Shown here: in pieces, positions 15,541 to 24,324 of the stretch
Layout: every line of letters starts with the position of its first letter
Numbering within the stretch: the stretch's first letter is position 1
Origin: an uncultured Saprospiraceae bacterium
GTDB taxonomy: Bacteria; Bacteroidota; Bacteroidia; Chitinophagales; Saprospiraceae
Reading direction: 5' to 3'
NCBI GenBank assembly: GCA_937944245.1
Contig: CALDYY010000075.1
Coordinates: 1-43,725 of the forward strand
DNA length: 43,725 bases
The notes under the pieces: model-generated
Databases searched by the model: none
Told to the model about the DNA's origin: nothing
Seen by the model: only the letters and a program-made list of their open reading frames with translations
Position numbers and translations under genes: made by a program

Positions 15541-17457
15541 TTAAGACTCGCTGTATTCTTCCAATTCTAACTGTGCCATTTCCCATGCTTCCATCGCCGC
15601 TTCTAATTCTTTTTGCGTTTCCTTATGCTGTTTCATAATTTTCTCAGCATCAGAACGCTCATAAAAATTAGCTTCTGCCATTTGTAGTCCTATTTTTTCT
15701 AGCTGTGCTTCTAATTTTTCCACTTGTTTTTCGGCATTCGTAACCGCTTTATTAAGTCGTTTTCTATCCTCAAAACTCAATACTTTATGTCCATTTTGGG
15801 CGTGAGCTGCACCATTTTTGGATTGTACTTCCACAGCACGCATATCGTCCAATGAGCGTTTTTCAAGGAAATAATTAACATCCCCCAGATAAGTGTAAAG
15901 TTGCTTATCCCTAAATTCTATCGTCGTATTGGTCAAACCAGCTAGAAAATCTCTGTCGTGCGAAACAACAATTAATGTGCCATCATACTCTGATAAGGCT
16001 TTTTTTAATACCTCTTTTGAAATCATATCCAAGTGGTTGGTCGGCTCATCCAGCACAAGGAGATTGAATGGGTTGAGCAACAAACAGGCTAACGCTAATC
16101 TGGCGCGCTCACCACCCGACAAAACAGATACTTTTTTTTCGGCATCCTCACCACTGAAAAGAAATGCACCTAAAATATTGCGCAGTTGAGTACGCATTTC
16201 TGGGGGAGAATGATTTTCCATTGTCTCTAGCAGCGTGATATTGGGTTGTAAAGCATCTGACTGATTTTGAGCATAGTAACCAATTTTGACATTATGCCCT
16301 AATTGCACTTCTCCCTCCGTCGCGTTTAGTGCCTGCACTATAATTTTGGCTAAAGTAGATTTGCCTTGACCATTCTGACCTACAAACGAAACGCGTTCAC
16401 CTCGCTCTATTTTCAAATCTACTTTATTGAGTACCAACAAATCACCATATTTTTTAGCTACACCTTTGCCTTCTATTACAATTTGCCCCGAGCGTGGTGC
16501 AGGTGGAAATCGAAGGTTCATTGCTCTTACATCTTCCTCGTCAATTTCAATGCGTTCTACCTTATCCAACTGCTTTTGCATGGATTGCGCCATCTTTGTT
16601 TTAGTCGCTTTTGCCATGAAACGGTTAATGGTACGCTCGCGCTGTGCAATCACTTTTTGCTGATTCTGATAAGCAGATTGTAATTTTTCTCTACGCTCTG
16701 CTCTCAACTCCACATATTTACTGTAATTGGCTTTGTAGTCGTATAAATTACCAAGTTCTATTTCAACCGTTCTTTTAGTGGTGTTATCCAAAAACTCACG
16801 GTCGTGAGAAATAGTAATGATAGCACCAGAATAAGTCTGTAAAAATTTCTCTAACCATATAATGGATTCAATATCTAAGTGGTTAGTTGGCTCATCGAGT
16901 AGTAAGAAATTTGGACGTTGTAGTAGCATTTTTGCTAGTTCAATCCGCATTTGCCAGCCGCCACTAAACTCATCGGTTAGGCGTGAAAAGTCTTTTTGCT
17001 TAAAGCCTAATCCTTTTAATACTCGTTCTGCTTGAGCTTCTAGGGATTCTCCTCCCATGATTTGAAATCGGTCATTCAACTCGGCGAAATTATCCAGAAA
17101 GATAGCATACTCCTCACTTTCGTAATCCGTTCGTGATTCTAACTCTTTGGTCATTTCGTCAATCTTCGCCTCCAGTGCTTTCAAACTATCAAAAGCAACT
17201 AGCGTTTCTTGCATCACCGTTTTACCTTTGGGAATGTTCATTTCCTGATACAAAAAACCTAAAGTGCTATCCGTAGGTCGAGAAACATTCCCTCGTTGAG
17301 GAGAAATATGCCCTGCAATAATTTTTAGGAAAGTAGATTTTCCTGCACCATTACGCCCTACCAACCCTACTTTTTCGCCAGGCATAATCACTAAACTAAC
17401 GTGATCTAATAAAATCCGATCACCATATTGCATGTAAATATTAGATGCTGTTATCAT
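15541..17457 (-). CDS. ABC-F family ATPase (translation-associated)
   Basis: The 638-residue protein has two ABC domains and no membrane segments. Domain 1 has Walker A GRNGAGKST (34-42), signature FSGGWQMRIELAK and Walker B LLLDEPTNHLD. Domain 2 has Walker A GQNGQGKST (360-368), signature LSGGERARLALA and LLVLDEPTNHLD. The Lys/Arg-rich linker between them (about 235-310) is the P-site tRNA interaction motif of ABC-F proteins. A C-terminal coiled coil (about 560-638, LNKAVTNAEKQVEKLEAQLEKI) is also present. ABC-F proteins bind the ribosomal E site and relieve stalled or antibiotic-bound ribosomes. Its architecture resembles the general housekeeping ABC-F subfamilies; I cannot assign a resistance role. 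Confidence 0.93.
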   Translation of the reverse strand: MITASNIYMQYGDRILLDHVSLVIMPGEKVGLVGRNGAGKSTFLKIIAGHISPQRGNVSRPTDSTLGFLYQEMNIPKGKTVMQETLVAFDSLKALEAKIDEMTKELESRTDYESEEYAIFLDNFAELNDRFQIMGGESLEAQAERVLKGLGFKQKDFSRLTDEFSGGWQMRIELAKMLLQRPNFLLLDEPTNHLDIESIIWLEKFLQTYSGAIITISHDREFLDNTTKRTVEIELGNLYDYKANYSKYVELRAERREKLQSAYQNQQKVIAQRERTINRFMAKATKTKMAQSMQKQLDKVERIEIDEEDVRAMNLRFPPAPRSGQIVIEGKGVAKKYGDLLVLNKVDLKIERGERVSFVGQNGQGKSTLAKIIVQALNATEGEVQLGHNVKIGYYAQNQSDALQPNITLLETMENHSPPEMRTQLRNILGAFLFSGEDAEKKVSVLSGGERARLALACLLLNPFNLLVLDEPTNHLDMISKEVLKKALSEYDGTLIVVSHDRDFLAGLTNTTIEFRDKQLYTYLGDVNYFLEKRSLDDMRAVEVQSKNGAAHAQNGHKVLSFEDRKRLNKAVTNAEKQVEKLEAQLEKIGLQMAEANFYERSDAEKIMKQHKETQKELEAAMEAWEMAQLELEEYSES

Positions 17458-17510
17458 TTTTCAACCGATAAACTATAATTTAGGCTAATTTTTTTTCCTT
17501 CAATTTTCTG

Positions 17511-17518
17511 CAAAGTTA
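17511..17518 (-). promoter_or_regulatory. -7 box (TAACTTTG) for the ABC-F gene
   Basis: Exact TAnnTTTG match on the minus strand, 53 nt before the ATG at 17457. The rest of the 296-bp gap to the divergent lactate-dehydrogenase-like gene holds only that gene's promoter. Confidence 0.5.
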
Positions 17519-17697
17519 CAGTTTTCTTTTCACTGCTCCATTCATTCTATGCTATGAATAGGTTAAGAAGAATAGATTTGTTTATTTGTGGTATGGCTAA
17601 AATTGCATTTGTGAATGTAAATATTCCCATTTTACAAAGCAAATAACTTTAATAGCAAGCATACTGAACCTTTTATTAGCATCTTCACAATAAGCAA

Positions 17698-17727
17698 TTT
17701 GCTATTAATAAAAATACGGTATATTTG
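17698..17727 (+). promoter_or_regulatory. Promoter of the lactate-dehydrogenase-like gene: TTTG, 18 bp, TATATTTG
   Basis: A -33 element TTTG (17698-17701) and a -7 element TATATTTG (17720-17727) stand 18 bp apart, close to the Bacteroidota consensus spacing. This is the only place here where both elements are good. The -7 box ends 26 nt before the ATG. Confidence 0.7.
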
Positions 17728-17753
17728 CTTTTAGTTAACTGTACGATATCAAA

Positions 17754-18905
17754 ATGGACATTAAAATCAACTCGAAATATCCCGATATTCACTTTCTGAG
17801 AGAACGTGCCCAGCAACGTATTCCGCGCTTTGCCTTTGAATACTTGGATGGCGGTTGCAATTCGGAGAATAATTTGCAGCGCAACACGCGCGATATTAGG
17901 GAAGTGCAACTTCGCCCTTATTATTTGCGCGATTACGCTGGTGTTTCTATGAAAACAGAATTATTTGGCAAAGTTTACGATGCACCTTTTGGCATTGCGC
18001 CCATCGGTTTACAAGGTATGATTTGGCCCAAAGCCTCTGAAATATTAGCCAAAGCTGCTTTTGACCACAATATTCCTTACACATTAAGCACGGTCGGTAC
18101 AGCAAGCATTGAAAAAATTAGTGAAATCACAGAGGGCAATGCTTGGTTTCAGTTGTATCATCCAGCAGAGGATCACCTGCGCGATGACCTTATTAAACGT
18201 GCGGCGGCTGCGGAATATCCAGTGTTGGTTATTCTTTCGGATGTACCTTCTTTTGGCTATCGAGGAAAAGAAATTAGGAACGGGTTAGCCATTCCTCCTA
18301 AAATGACACTGCGCAATATTTTGCAAATAATGGGTAGTCCAAATTGGGCGATTCAAACACTGATAGCTGGTCAGCCGACTTTCAAGACGCTTTCGCCCTA
18401 TATTCCTAAAGGCATGAATTTGCAGCATTTAGGCTTGTTTATGGACAAAACTTTTTCGGGTAGATTGAGTGAAGACCGAGTGAAAAAAATTCGGGATATG
18501 TGGAAAGGAAAATTAGTGTTGAAAGGTGTTGCTAGCGAAGAAGATACGGAAAAAGCTATTCAATGGGGTTTGGATGGTGTTATCATTTCCAATCATGGAG
18601 GCAGACAGATTGACGCTGGCGAATCATCTATACAAGCCTTGAGTGGTATCGCTGAAAAATACAAAGGAAAAATTAAGCTAATAATGGACAGCGGTATTCG
18701 CATCGGTCCAGATATTGCTTGTGCCTTAGCAAGTGGAGCAGATTTTACCTTTCTTGGTCGCTCCTTCATGTACGGCGTGGGCGCACTGGGCAAGGAAGGC
18801 GGGCATCACACCGTTTCTGTGCTTAAAAAGCAATTCAAACAAGTAATGGAGCAACTTTGCTGTGAAAAAGTAAGCGATTTGCCCCATCACTTAATAAAGC
18901 GTTGA
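17754..18905 (+). CDS. lldD: FMN-dependent alpha-hydroxy acid dehydrogenase (L-lactate dehydrogenase-like)
   Basis: The 383-residue single-domain TIM-barrel protein belongs to the FMN-dependent 2-hydroxyacid oxidase/dehydrogenase family. It has the N-terminal RFAFEYLDGGCNSE, the FMN-binding FGIAPIGLQG and STVGTASIE segments, WFQLYHP, SDVPSFGYRGKEIRNGL, and the catalytic SNHGGRQID with His281 and Arg284. DSGIRIGPDIACALASGADFTFLGRSF follows. The family oxidises L-lactate or related 2-hydroxy acids and passes electrons to quinone, cytochrome or oxygen. L-lactate is the most likely substrate, but glycolate or other hydroxy acids cannot be excluded. It converges on the porin gene with only 9 bp between them. 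Confidence 0.85.
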   Translation: MDIKINSKYPDIHFLRERAQQRIPRFAFEYLDGGCNSENNLQRNTRDIREVQLRPYYLRDYAGVSMKTELFGKVYDAPFGIAPIGLQGMIWPKASEILAKAAFDHNIPYTLSTVGTASIEKISEITEGNAWFQLYHPAEDHLRDDLIKRAAAAEYPVLVILSDVPSFGYRGKEIRNGLAIPPKMTLRNILQIMGSPNWAIQTLIAGQPTFKTLSPYIPKGMNLQHLGLFMDKTFSGRLSEDRVKKIRDMWKGKLVLKGVASEEDTEKAIQWGLDGVIISNHGGRQIDAGESSIQALSGIAEKYKGKIKLIMDSGIRIGPDIACALASGADFTFLGRSFMYGVGALGKEGGHHTVSVLKKQFKQVMEQLCCEKVSDLPHHLIKR

Positions 18906-18914
18906 AGTATAAGG

Positions 18915-20345
18915 CTAAAAGTGATAATTCAAAATTAAATTATGCACCATCATATCTACTTTGTTGAATAGGTATTTGTAGTCGTTGTAAATTTCGCCGT
19001 TGTTTATTTTGTAAGCAATCAGGTATTGCATATCCAAGCCTTCAAAGAAGTTAGAAAATTCTTTTCGTAAATCTAAATTAATTTGAGTGTAAGAAGGCAG
19101 TCCGTATTTATTGAGGGCATAATTTTTTACATCGGGGAGTTGATATTTGCCTATGCCTAGCGAACTTTTAATCTTTAAGTTGGGTAATCTGTAATCTATT
19201 TTTGCCATTAGAGCCTGCACATCGCCAAAACCTTCATTTCTTTCACGAGGTAAAAAAGTGAAAAAAGGCTCTCGCCCCCATTCTCTTGGCACTAAATAGC
19301 GACCTTCTTTAGTAATGCGATTGTAATTGAGCGAAACCTCCCATTTTGTATCCTTCCAACCTGCTTTGGCACCAAAAGTGAGTGCTTTTGCTCCTTTAGG
19401 TACATAAGTATTTGTCTCATTTTCGTTTCCACCATACTTGATAGCATTTTGTCGAATCATCTGCCCAGCAGCAAGAATAGAAGAAGTATTCGGTAAAGGA
19501 ATGCTAACATCCGCTTGCAACATCGCAGTATTGATGATGTTTTCAACGAACATATCCCAAGCCTTTATTTTTAGGTATTTATGGAGAGAATAGTCAATGC
19601 CCAGTAGTCCTACACCTTTACTTTCCAGATGTTTGGCGTAATTAGAGGGTACGCCATTAATATTCACACCAGAAGGATAAACACCAATAGATTGGCTTAC
19701 TTTGAACCACTTCACTGTGGCGCGAGGAGAAATAGCATTAATCCACCCACCTTCAAAGAATATTTTTTCCCATTCATTTATTTTCCACCAAACGCCTTGT
19801 ACACCTGTGGGACGCATGCGCCCATCCTGCAAATTGATAAATGGCGTGTTAATAAGTTGACGACCTAATGTAATGTTAGAATTGCCAAAATTATACTTCA
19901 AATACAACTCTTCCAATCGGTCTATATCTGATTCGTTATTGGGGTCTTCTAAATCGAACAAGGCAAGTTCATAGCGATTGCCCCGCCCCGTCAAAGGATC
20001 GGGAATGGAAAAATCAGAAGAGCCAATGTTGAAAATATAAAAACCACTAACGCAAAATTGAAATCCTTCGTAAGGTGCAGTTTCATATCGAATACCGCCA
20101 CCTATGGCATTGGCATAATAATCGGTTAATTCCTCAGCATTATCTGTCGCCATGAAATAGTATCGGAAATGTCCGTGTGTAGTACCAGACTTGAACGACT
20201 GAAGTAAGGACAATGTGTCCTGCGCCTGTGGTCTTTTTTTGCCAGCCCACATAGTAGCGTTACGATCTAAATCGTGATGTTGTGCTTTCGCAGGTATGCA
20301 GCAGATTAGCAGTGCTGCCAATGGCAACAAATAATATTTCATCAT
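18915..20345 (-). CDS. OprD-like outer-membrane porin
   Basis: The 476-residue protein starts with a signal peptide (LLPLAALLICCIPAKAQ, cleavage near 21) and continues as alternating hydrophobic and polar beta-strands ending in the outer-membrane C-terminal signature LILNYHF. The segment ELYLKYNFGNSNITLGRQLINTPFINLQDGRMRP resembles the conserved GRQ...P...D-x-R region of OprD/Opr-type porins. A second ATG one codon in (20342) is an alternative start. It is the last gene of the sulfur-oxidation island, 44 bp after the DsrE-like gene. It may let small anions such as thiosulfate or sulfite cross the outer membrane; the solute is inferred from context only. Confidence 0.75.
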   Translation of the reverse strand: MMKYYLLPLAALLICCIPAKAQHHDLDRNATMWAGKKRPQAQDTLSLLQSFKSGTTHGHFRYYFMATDNAEELTDYYANAIGGGIRYETAPYEGFQFCVSGFYIFNIGSSDFSIPDPLTGRGNRYELALFDLEDPNNESDIDRLEELYLKYNFGNSNITLGRQLINTPFINLQDGRMRPTGVQGVWWKINEWEKIFFEGGWINAISPRATVKWFKVSQSIGVYPSGVNINGVPSNYAKHLESKGVGLLGIDYSLHKYLKIKAWDMFVENIINTAMLQADVSIPLPNTSSILAAGQMIRQNAIKYGGNENETNTYVPKGAKALTFGAKAGWKDTKWEVSLNYNRITKEGRYLVPREWGREPFFTFLPRERNEGFGDVQALMAKIDYRLPNLKIKSSLGIGKYQLPDVKNYALNKYGLPSYTQINLDLRKEFSNFFEGLDMQYLIAYKINNGEIYNDYKYLFNKVDMMVHNLILNYHF

Positions 20346-20389
20346 TCACTTCTAATATTTAGTATTAAAAATGCCAGTGCATCAAATAC

Positions 20390-20845
20390 TTAGCTTCCTG
20401 CTTTAATGTACGCCCAACCCTTTTCTTGTTTTTCTGCTATTTCTAAAACACCAGCTTGCACTGTGCCTGAACCATTAATAAGCATGTCTTTTGTGACTTT
20501 ATCTCGCGTCATCGTGAACTCGCAAGCCTTGAATTGAACTCCTTGCTGAATGTATTTTTCTACATCCTCTTTTACTGAAGATTTCTCGCTGACCAGCATT
20601 TCCAAACCTCCTCCATGACAAACTACTTCTAACTGTGTTCCTTTGGGCGCAACTGAAGTAATGTTTTTTAATTGACGCATTAAGCTAGCATGATCATTTG
20701 GTGATTTGCTAATCATTTGGAATACAATTTTGTAAGGCTTTTTTCTTACTTTTTCTGTTTTTGTAGATGAATCCGTAGTAGTGGTCTGTGCCATTGCTGC
20801 TATGCCTGACATCGCTAAGAAAAGAAGCAATAAAGTTTTTTTCAT
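20390..20845 (-). CDS. Exported DsrE-like sulfur-carrier family protein
   Basis: The 151-residue protein has a cleavable signal peptide (MKKTLLLLFLAMSGIAAMAQ) and then a DsrE/DsrF-like fold. The pieces are YKIVFQMIS, a helix with HASLMRQLKNITS, LEVVCHGGGLEML (Cys76) and VQFKACEFTM with Cys108, which sits where DsrE family members carry their active cysteine. DsrE proteins bind sulfane sulfur on that cysteine. Most are cytoplasmic; this one is predicted to work in the periplasm. It follows soxB after a terminator-like hairpin, so it may be expressed partly on its own. A role as a sulfur carrier for the neighbouring SoxB-like enzyme is an inference. Confidence 0.82.
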   Translation of the reverse strand: MKKTLLLLFLAMSGIAAMAQTTTTDSSTKTEKVRKKPYKIVFQMISKSPNDHASLMRQLKNITSVAPKGTQLEVVCHGGGLEMLVSEKSSVKEDVEKYIQQGVQFKACEFTMTRDKVTKDMLINGSGTVQAGVLEIAEKQEKGWAYIKAGS

Positions 20846-20889
20846 TGTAAATGTGATTGATGATAGAATTTGCTAAATAATTGAAAAAC

Positions 20890-20924
20890 AAGAGTATATT
20901 AACTATTTTAGTTAATATACTCTT
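20890..20924 (-). terminator. Perfect hairpin after soxB
   Basis: Sixteen bases pair perfectly around a 3-nt loop; arms are 20890-20905 and 20909-20924. On the minus strand the stem is followed by GTTTTTC. It lies 14 nt after the soxB stop, so it probably terminates or attenuates transcription between soxB and the DsrE-like gene. Confidence 0.75.
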
Positions 20925-20938
20925 CTCGGCTTACTTAC

Positions 20939-22612
20939 TTATCTGAACGAATATTTTACGCCACTCACTTGCGTTAATAAAGTCTGTGGTGCATCCAACA
21001 CTTTGGCAGCGTTTGGTGGTGTCGGTGTAACAGGTGAATTGGCAGCTAAATAGTCGCGCATGACGGTATGTAAAGTGAAAGGTGTATTTTTTGTATTTTT
21101 TACTCCTTTTATTCTACAAAGCATATCTTCAGGGTCGCCTTCTCTTTCACAAGCACAAACAGTATAAATTTTGTCCAAATCCAAAGGTTGATTGCCGATT
21201 GTAACGGATTGTACGCGCTTGCCGTTCTCGCCAAAAGCATTAAACGTAATGTTCATCCCTTTAAACTTAATGACCCAGCCGCCAAAGCGTTCCGCAGCAT
21301 TTGCGGCGAAAACATTATTCAATTCTTTTTCTAACCAATTTCTAATTTGCTGACCAGTTACTTCTCCTTTACGTACAACGCTATCCACCGGAAGCATATC
21401 GTAAATAAAGCCGTTAGTAATTGGAATATTACCTGTTTGGTCAGGTGTAGCACGTGGAGGACAAAATCTGAAGCCATTAGAAAGTACAATATCTACGTCT
21501 TTTACTTTCCACTTCAAAGCATCTAAAATCATGGTATCAATCGGATTTTCTATCACGAAATACCGATATAAAGGAATGGTGCTATATCCTACTACCTTGT
21601 AAATATCCTCTTTGAAAGGCTGTTCCTGCTCTTTAATAAGTGCAGTAATTTTTTTATCTGCTTTGTAAACATTAGGATTGATTTCTACAAGTTCGTATTT
21701 GTCGTCAATTACTTTTCCATTTTGTACCGTCAAATCTAGTTTCCCAACAAAAGAGCCAAATGCACCAGGCTCTACTACTTTTGCATATTTGCAGACGATA
21801 GGTTCTCGGACACGCTCGTGGGTGTCTGCCCCTAAGATATAGTCCACCCCTTCGCATTCTGGCATATTTGCTAAATTAATTTGTTGAGAAAGTCCTATGT
21901 GCGCTAAGATGAGCACATAAGCGCATTGCTCTTGGTCGCGCAATACTTTCACATAGTGTGCCAAGTTTTCCTCTGGCTTCGTGTAAATGATTCCTTTGCT
22001 ATAATTTGGGGATTGTCTTATGGGAACAAGGTGGTCAGTATAGCCCAAAAAACCAATTTTCACACCTGCCACATACCAAATATGATAAGGAGGAAATATC
22101 AATTCCCCTTTTTCTCCTTCGCCCACGTCGTGGTACATATTGGCACAAACCTTTGGTGCATTTAAGCCACCCAGCAGCTTTTGCATTGCAGCTTTATAAT
22201 AAACCACCTCCCAGTTTCCTGGCAAACATAAATCGTAGTTTAATTCATTTAGAATAGGGACAATGGCTTCACCTGTTGTATTAACAGATAATTCACTCCC
22301 CTGAAACATATCTCCACCATCAAAAATGAAGGTATTCTTGTTTTTTTTCCGTTCCTGTTTAAAATAAGTTGCTAGATGAGCATAGCCACCAGCTTTACGA
22401 AAAACAGCTTTATTGTTTTCCCAAAACAATTCATCGTGTGGATGAATTTGGCAGTGCACATCTGTGGATTGCAATATGGTGATTGTAGTAGTTCCAGATT
22501 CTTCTGTTAAATGTTCCTCCATTTCTTGAAGAGGCTTTCCTAAACTTACTAAACCCACACTTGCACTTAATGCACCTACCTGCTTCAAAAATGATCTTCT
22601 ACTATTTTCCAT
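20939..22612 (-). CDS. soxB: SoxB-like thiosulfohydrolase (metallophosphatase/5'-nucleotidase fold), Tat-exported
   Basis: The 557-residue protein begins with a twin-arginine signal (SRRSFLKQVG), as expected for a metalloenzyme exported folded. The N-terminal metallophosphatase domain carries metal ligands in STDVHCQIH (D51, H53), FDGGDMFQG (D101), PGNWE (132-135), ILAHIG and GADTHER. The C-terminal 5'-nucleotidase-type domain includes VVLSNGFRFCPP-like and CEREGDPEDMLCRIKGVKN segments that I associate with SoxB. The GNHE motif of nucleotidases is GNWE here, a change also seen in SoxB. SoxB removes sulfate from a cysteine-S-thiosulfonate on SoxYZ using Mn. No SoxYZ or SoxAX gene is in the window. 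A general exported 5'-nucleotidase is the alternative, but the sulfur neighbours favour SoxB. Confidence 0.78.
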   Translation of the reverse strand: MENSRRSFLKQVGALSASVGLVSLGKPLQEMEEHLTEESGTTTITILQSTDVHCQIHPHDELFWENNKAVFRKAGGYAHLATYFKQERKKNKNTFIFDGGDMFQGSELSVNTTGEAIVPILNELNYDLCLPGNWEVVYYKAAMQKLLGGLNAPKVCANMYHDVGEGEKGELIFPPYHIWYVAGVKIGFLGYTDHLVPIRQSPNYSKGIIYTKPEENLAHYVKVLRDQEQCAYVLILAHIGLSQQINLANMPECEGVDYILGADTHERVREPIVCKYAKVVEPGAFGSFVGKLDLTVQNGKVIDDKYELVEINPNVYKADKKITALIKEQEQPFKEDIYKVVGYSTIPLYRYFVIENPIDTMILDALKWKVKDVDIVLSNGFRFCPPRATPDQTGNIPITNGFIYDMLPVDSVVRKGEVTGQQIRNWLEKELNNVFAANAAERFGGWVIKFKGMNITFNAFGENGKRVQSVTIGNQPLDLDKIYTVCACEREGDPEDMLCRIKGVKNTKNTPFTLHTVMRDYLAANSPVTPTPPNAAKVLDAPQTLLTQVSGVKYSFR

Positions 22613-22649
22613 TTTATCTATTTATCAAAGGTTTAAAAAATATTCTATG

Positions 22650-23726
22650 CTACTTCTTTCTAGCAGCTTCTATTGCTTGAAAAGGACCGTATTTGTGATG
22701 TTCTTCTGAAAAAGCATCTGCATAAGGACCAAAAGGATGATCAATGGGTTTTTTAGATATGTCTGGCCAATCTTCAGGTGTATCTTTATGTGGTCGAGGT
22801 TGTGAATTGACATACGCTGCCACATCCCAAGCCTCTTCGTCCGTCAATAAGGGGTTTTCGTGAGTTGCTCCTAAAGGCATATTGTATTTTACATATTTAG
22901 CAAAATTACTAACTCGGTACAGCCCTGCTGCATCGTTGTAACTATGTTTGCCCCAGAGTGGTGGATAGGTGTATTCACTGTCTAGTTTTATGCCCTCGCC
23001 ATTTTCCTGATGGCAACTTTGGCATTTTTGTGCGTAAACTATTTTTCCTCGCTCTGAATTAGCAGCTCTATCTAGGTAATTTAAAGGCTTTAATCCAGAG
23101 CCTAAAGCTATTTCTCCTTTTTTGACGTTTGTCCCCAAAAATTCCAAATAGGCTTTTATGGATTGCATTTCGATGGATAAAGTATCTAAGGGTTGACCAT
23201 TCAAACTGCGTTGAAAACAGTCGTTCACTCGCTTGTAAATATCTTCAATACCACCACTTCGTGCCCGAAACTTTGGATAAGTGGAAGCCACTGAGCCATA
23301 ATTATTAGCAAAAACACCTGTACCTGCATTCAGATGACAGTTTTGGCAATTCATACCATTACTTATCTTAAGAACCGAGCCTTCCGGACCTAGATACTTA
23401 GCAGTGTGCGCAATCAATTCTTTACCATAGGTAATTCGATATTTAAGGGACGGATCAGTTACTTTGTTAATATCAGGTGCTTCCCAATAGGCTATTTTTT
23501 CAACCTTTGGGTTACTTTTTTGTGCTTCCTTCTGCTGTTTCTTTTTATCTTTTTTAGAAGCAATTTCTTTTTTTTCTACTGGTCTTCGCTGTGCTGGCTG
23601 ATAAGGAATGACGAAAGGCAATATCGAAAATACAGAGATAATGGCTATAATTGATACAATTAAAGTATTCAGTAGCCTAGCGGATATTTTATCCAAAAAT
23701 GATTTGTCTAAGTTGTCGTTTTTCAT
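22650..23726 (-). CDS. Membrane-anchored diheme cytochrome c, TsdA-like thiosulfate dehydrogenase
   Basis: The 358-residue protein has an N-terminal membrane anchor (about 18-41), a Lys-rich linker (51-74), and two class I cytochrome c domains with CQNCH at 127-131 and CQSCH at 235-239. The first domain has GSVASTYPKFRARSG and NDCFQRSLNG, with Cys170 in the place where TsdA has its unusual heme-ligating cysteine. Met283 (YNMPLG) may ligate the second heme. TsdA enzymes join two thiosulfate molecules to tetrathionate and pass electrons to cytochrome c, or run in reverse. Position between soxB and the YeeE/YedE genes supports thiosulfate metabolism. SoxA-like proteins are related, so tetrathionate formation is likely but unproven. 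Confidence 0.8.
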   Translation of the reverse strand: MKNDNLDKSFLDKISARLLNTLIVSIIAIISVFSILPFVIPYQPAQRRPVEKKEIASKKDKKKQQKEAQKSNPKVEKIAYWEAPDINKVTDPSLKYRITYGKELIAHTAKYLGPEGSVLKISNGMNCQNCHLNAGTGVFANNYGSVASTYPKFRARSGGIEDIYKRVNDCFQRSLNGQPLDTLSIEMQSIKAYLEFLGTNVKKGEIALGSGLKPLNYLDRAANSERGKIVYAQKCQSCHQENGEGIKLDSEYTYPPLWGKHSYNDAAGLYRVSNFAKYVKYNMPLGATHENPLLTDEEAWDVAAYVNSQPRPHKDTPEDWPDISKKPIDHPFGPYADAFSEEHHKYGPFQAIEAARKK

Positions 23727-23793
23727 TCATTTTATGATGTTTGCTTTAGACAATACAAGGTATCAGCTAGATAACTAATACCTCGTTATTAAT

Positions 23794-24309
23794 TTAATGC
23801 GGTAATCGCTCACGAAAGTAGCCATACACCCAAGTGCCTGCGATAGCACTTAATAAAGTAACTATAATAACACCTACTCCTGTACCAATTTGTGCAAACA
23901 ATGGACCAGGACAAGCTCCTGTAATTGCCCAACCCAATCCAAACAAAAGACCACCAAAAATTTGTCCTTTGTTGAATGTTTTTGAATGTATTACTACTTG
24001 CTCGCCGTACATTGTCTTGATATTGAATCGTTTGATAAGCCAAATAGAGATAATACCTACCACCACTGCACTACCGATGACACCGTACATGTGAAATGAT
24101 TGTAAGCGAAACATCTCTTGAATGCGATACCAACTAATGATTTCCGCTTTAACAAAAACAATTCCAAACAGAACACCTACTGCGAGGTACTTTAAATTGT
24201 GATACCAAGCGTGTTCAAGTTGGCTCTCATTCACACAAACCGCATCAGTCAAGCGAATATCTAAATCATTGGCAGGGGTAACCACGTTATTTTTTATTTC
24301 TTTTACCAT
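23794..24309 (-). CDS. YeeE/YedE-family (DUF6691-type) sulfur transport subunit
   Basis: The 171-residue protein has four likely membrane helices (about 38-56, 73-92, 117-131, 144-165) and the conserved GWAITGACPGPLFAQIGTG loop with Cys133. YeeE/YedE (TsuA-type) proteins carry thiosulfate across the inner membrane through a chain of conserved cysteines. In many bacteria two half-length proteins, each with one conserved cysteine loop, are encoded side by side, as here. The upstream gene ends 15 bp before this start, so the two halves are co-expressed and probably form one transporter. Direction and exact substrate are inferred from family and context. Confidence 0.87.
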   Translation of the reverse strand: MVKEIKNNVVTPANDLDIRLTDAVCVNESQLEHAWYHNLKYLAVGVLFGIVFVKAEIISWYRIQEMFRLQSFHMYGVIGSAVVVGIISIWLIKRFNIKTMYGEQVVIHSKTFNKGQIFGGLLFGLGWAITGACPGPLFAQIGTGVGVIIVTLLSAIAGTWVYGYFRERLPH

Positions 24310-24324
24310 ATTGCTGCGTTCTGT

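Noticed and set aside
15541-17457. ABC-F gene considered as an antibiotic-resistance determinant
   Set aside because: The architecture with a long C-terminal coiled coil fits general housekeeping ABC-F proteins, and there is no resistance context around it.
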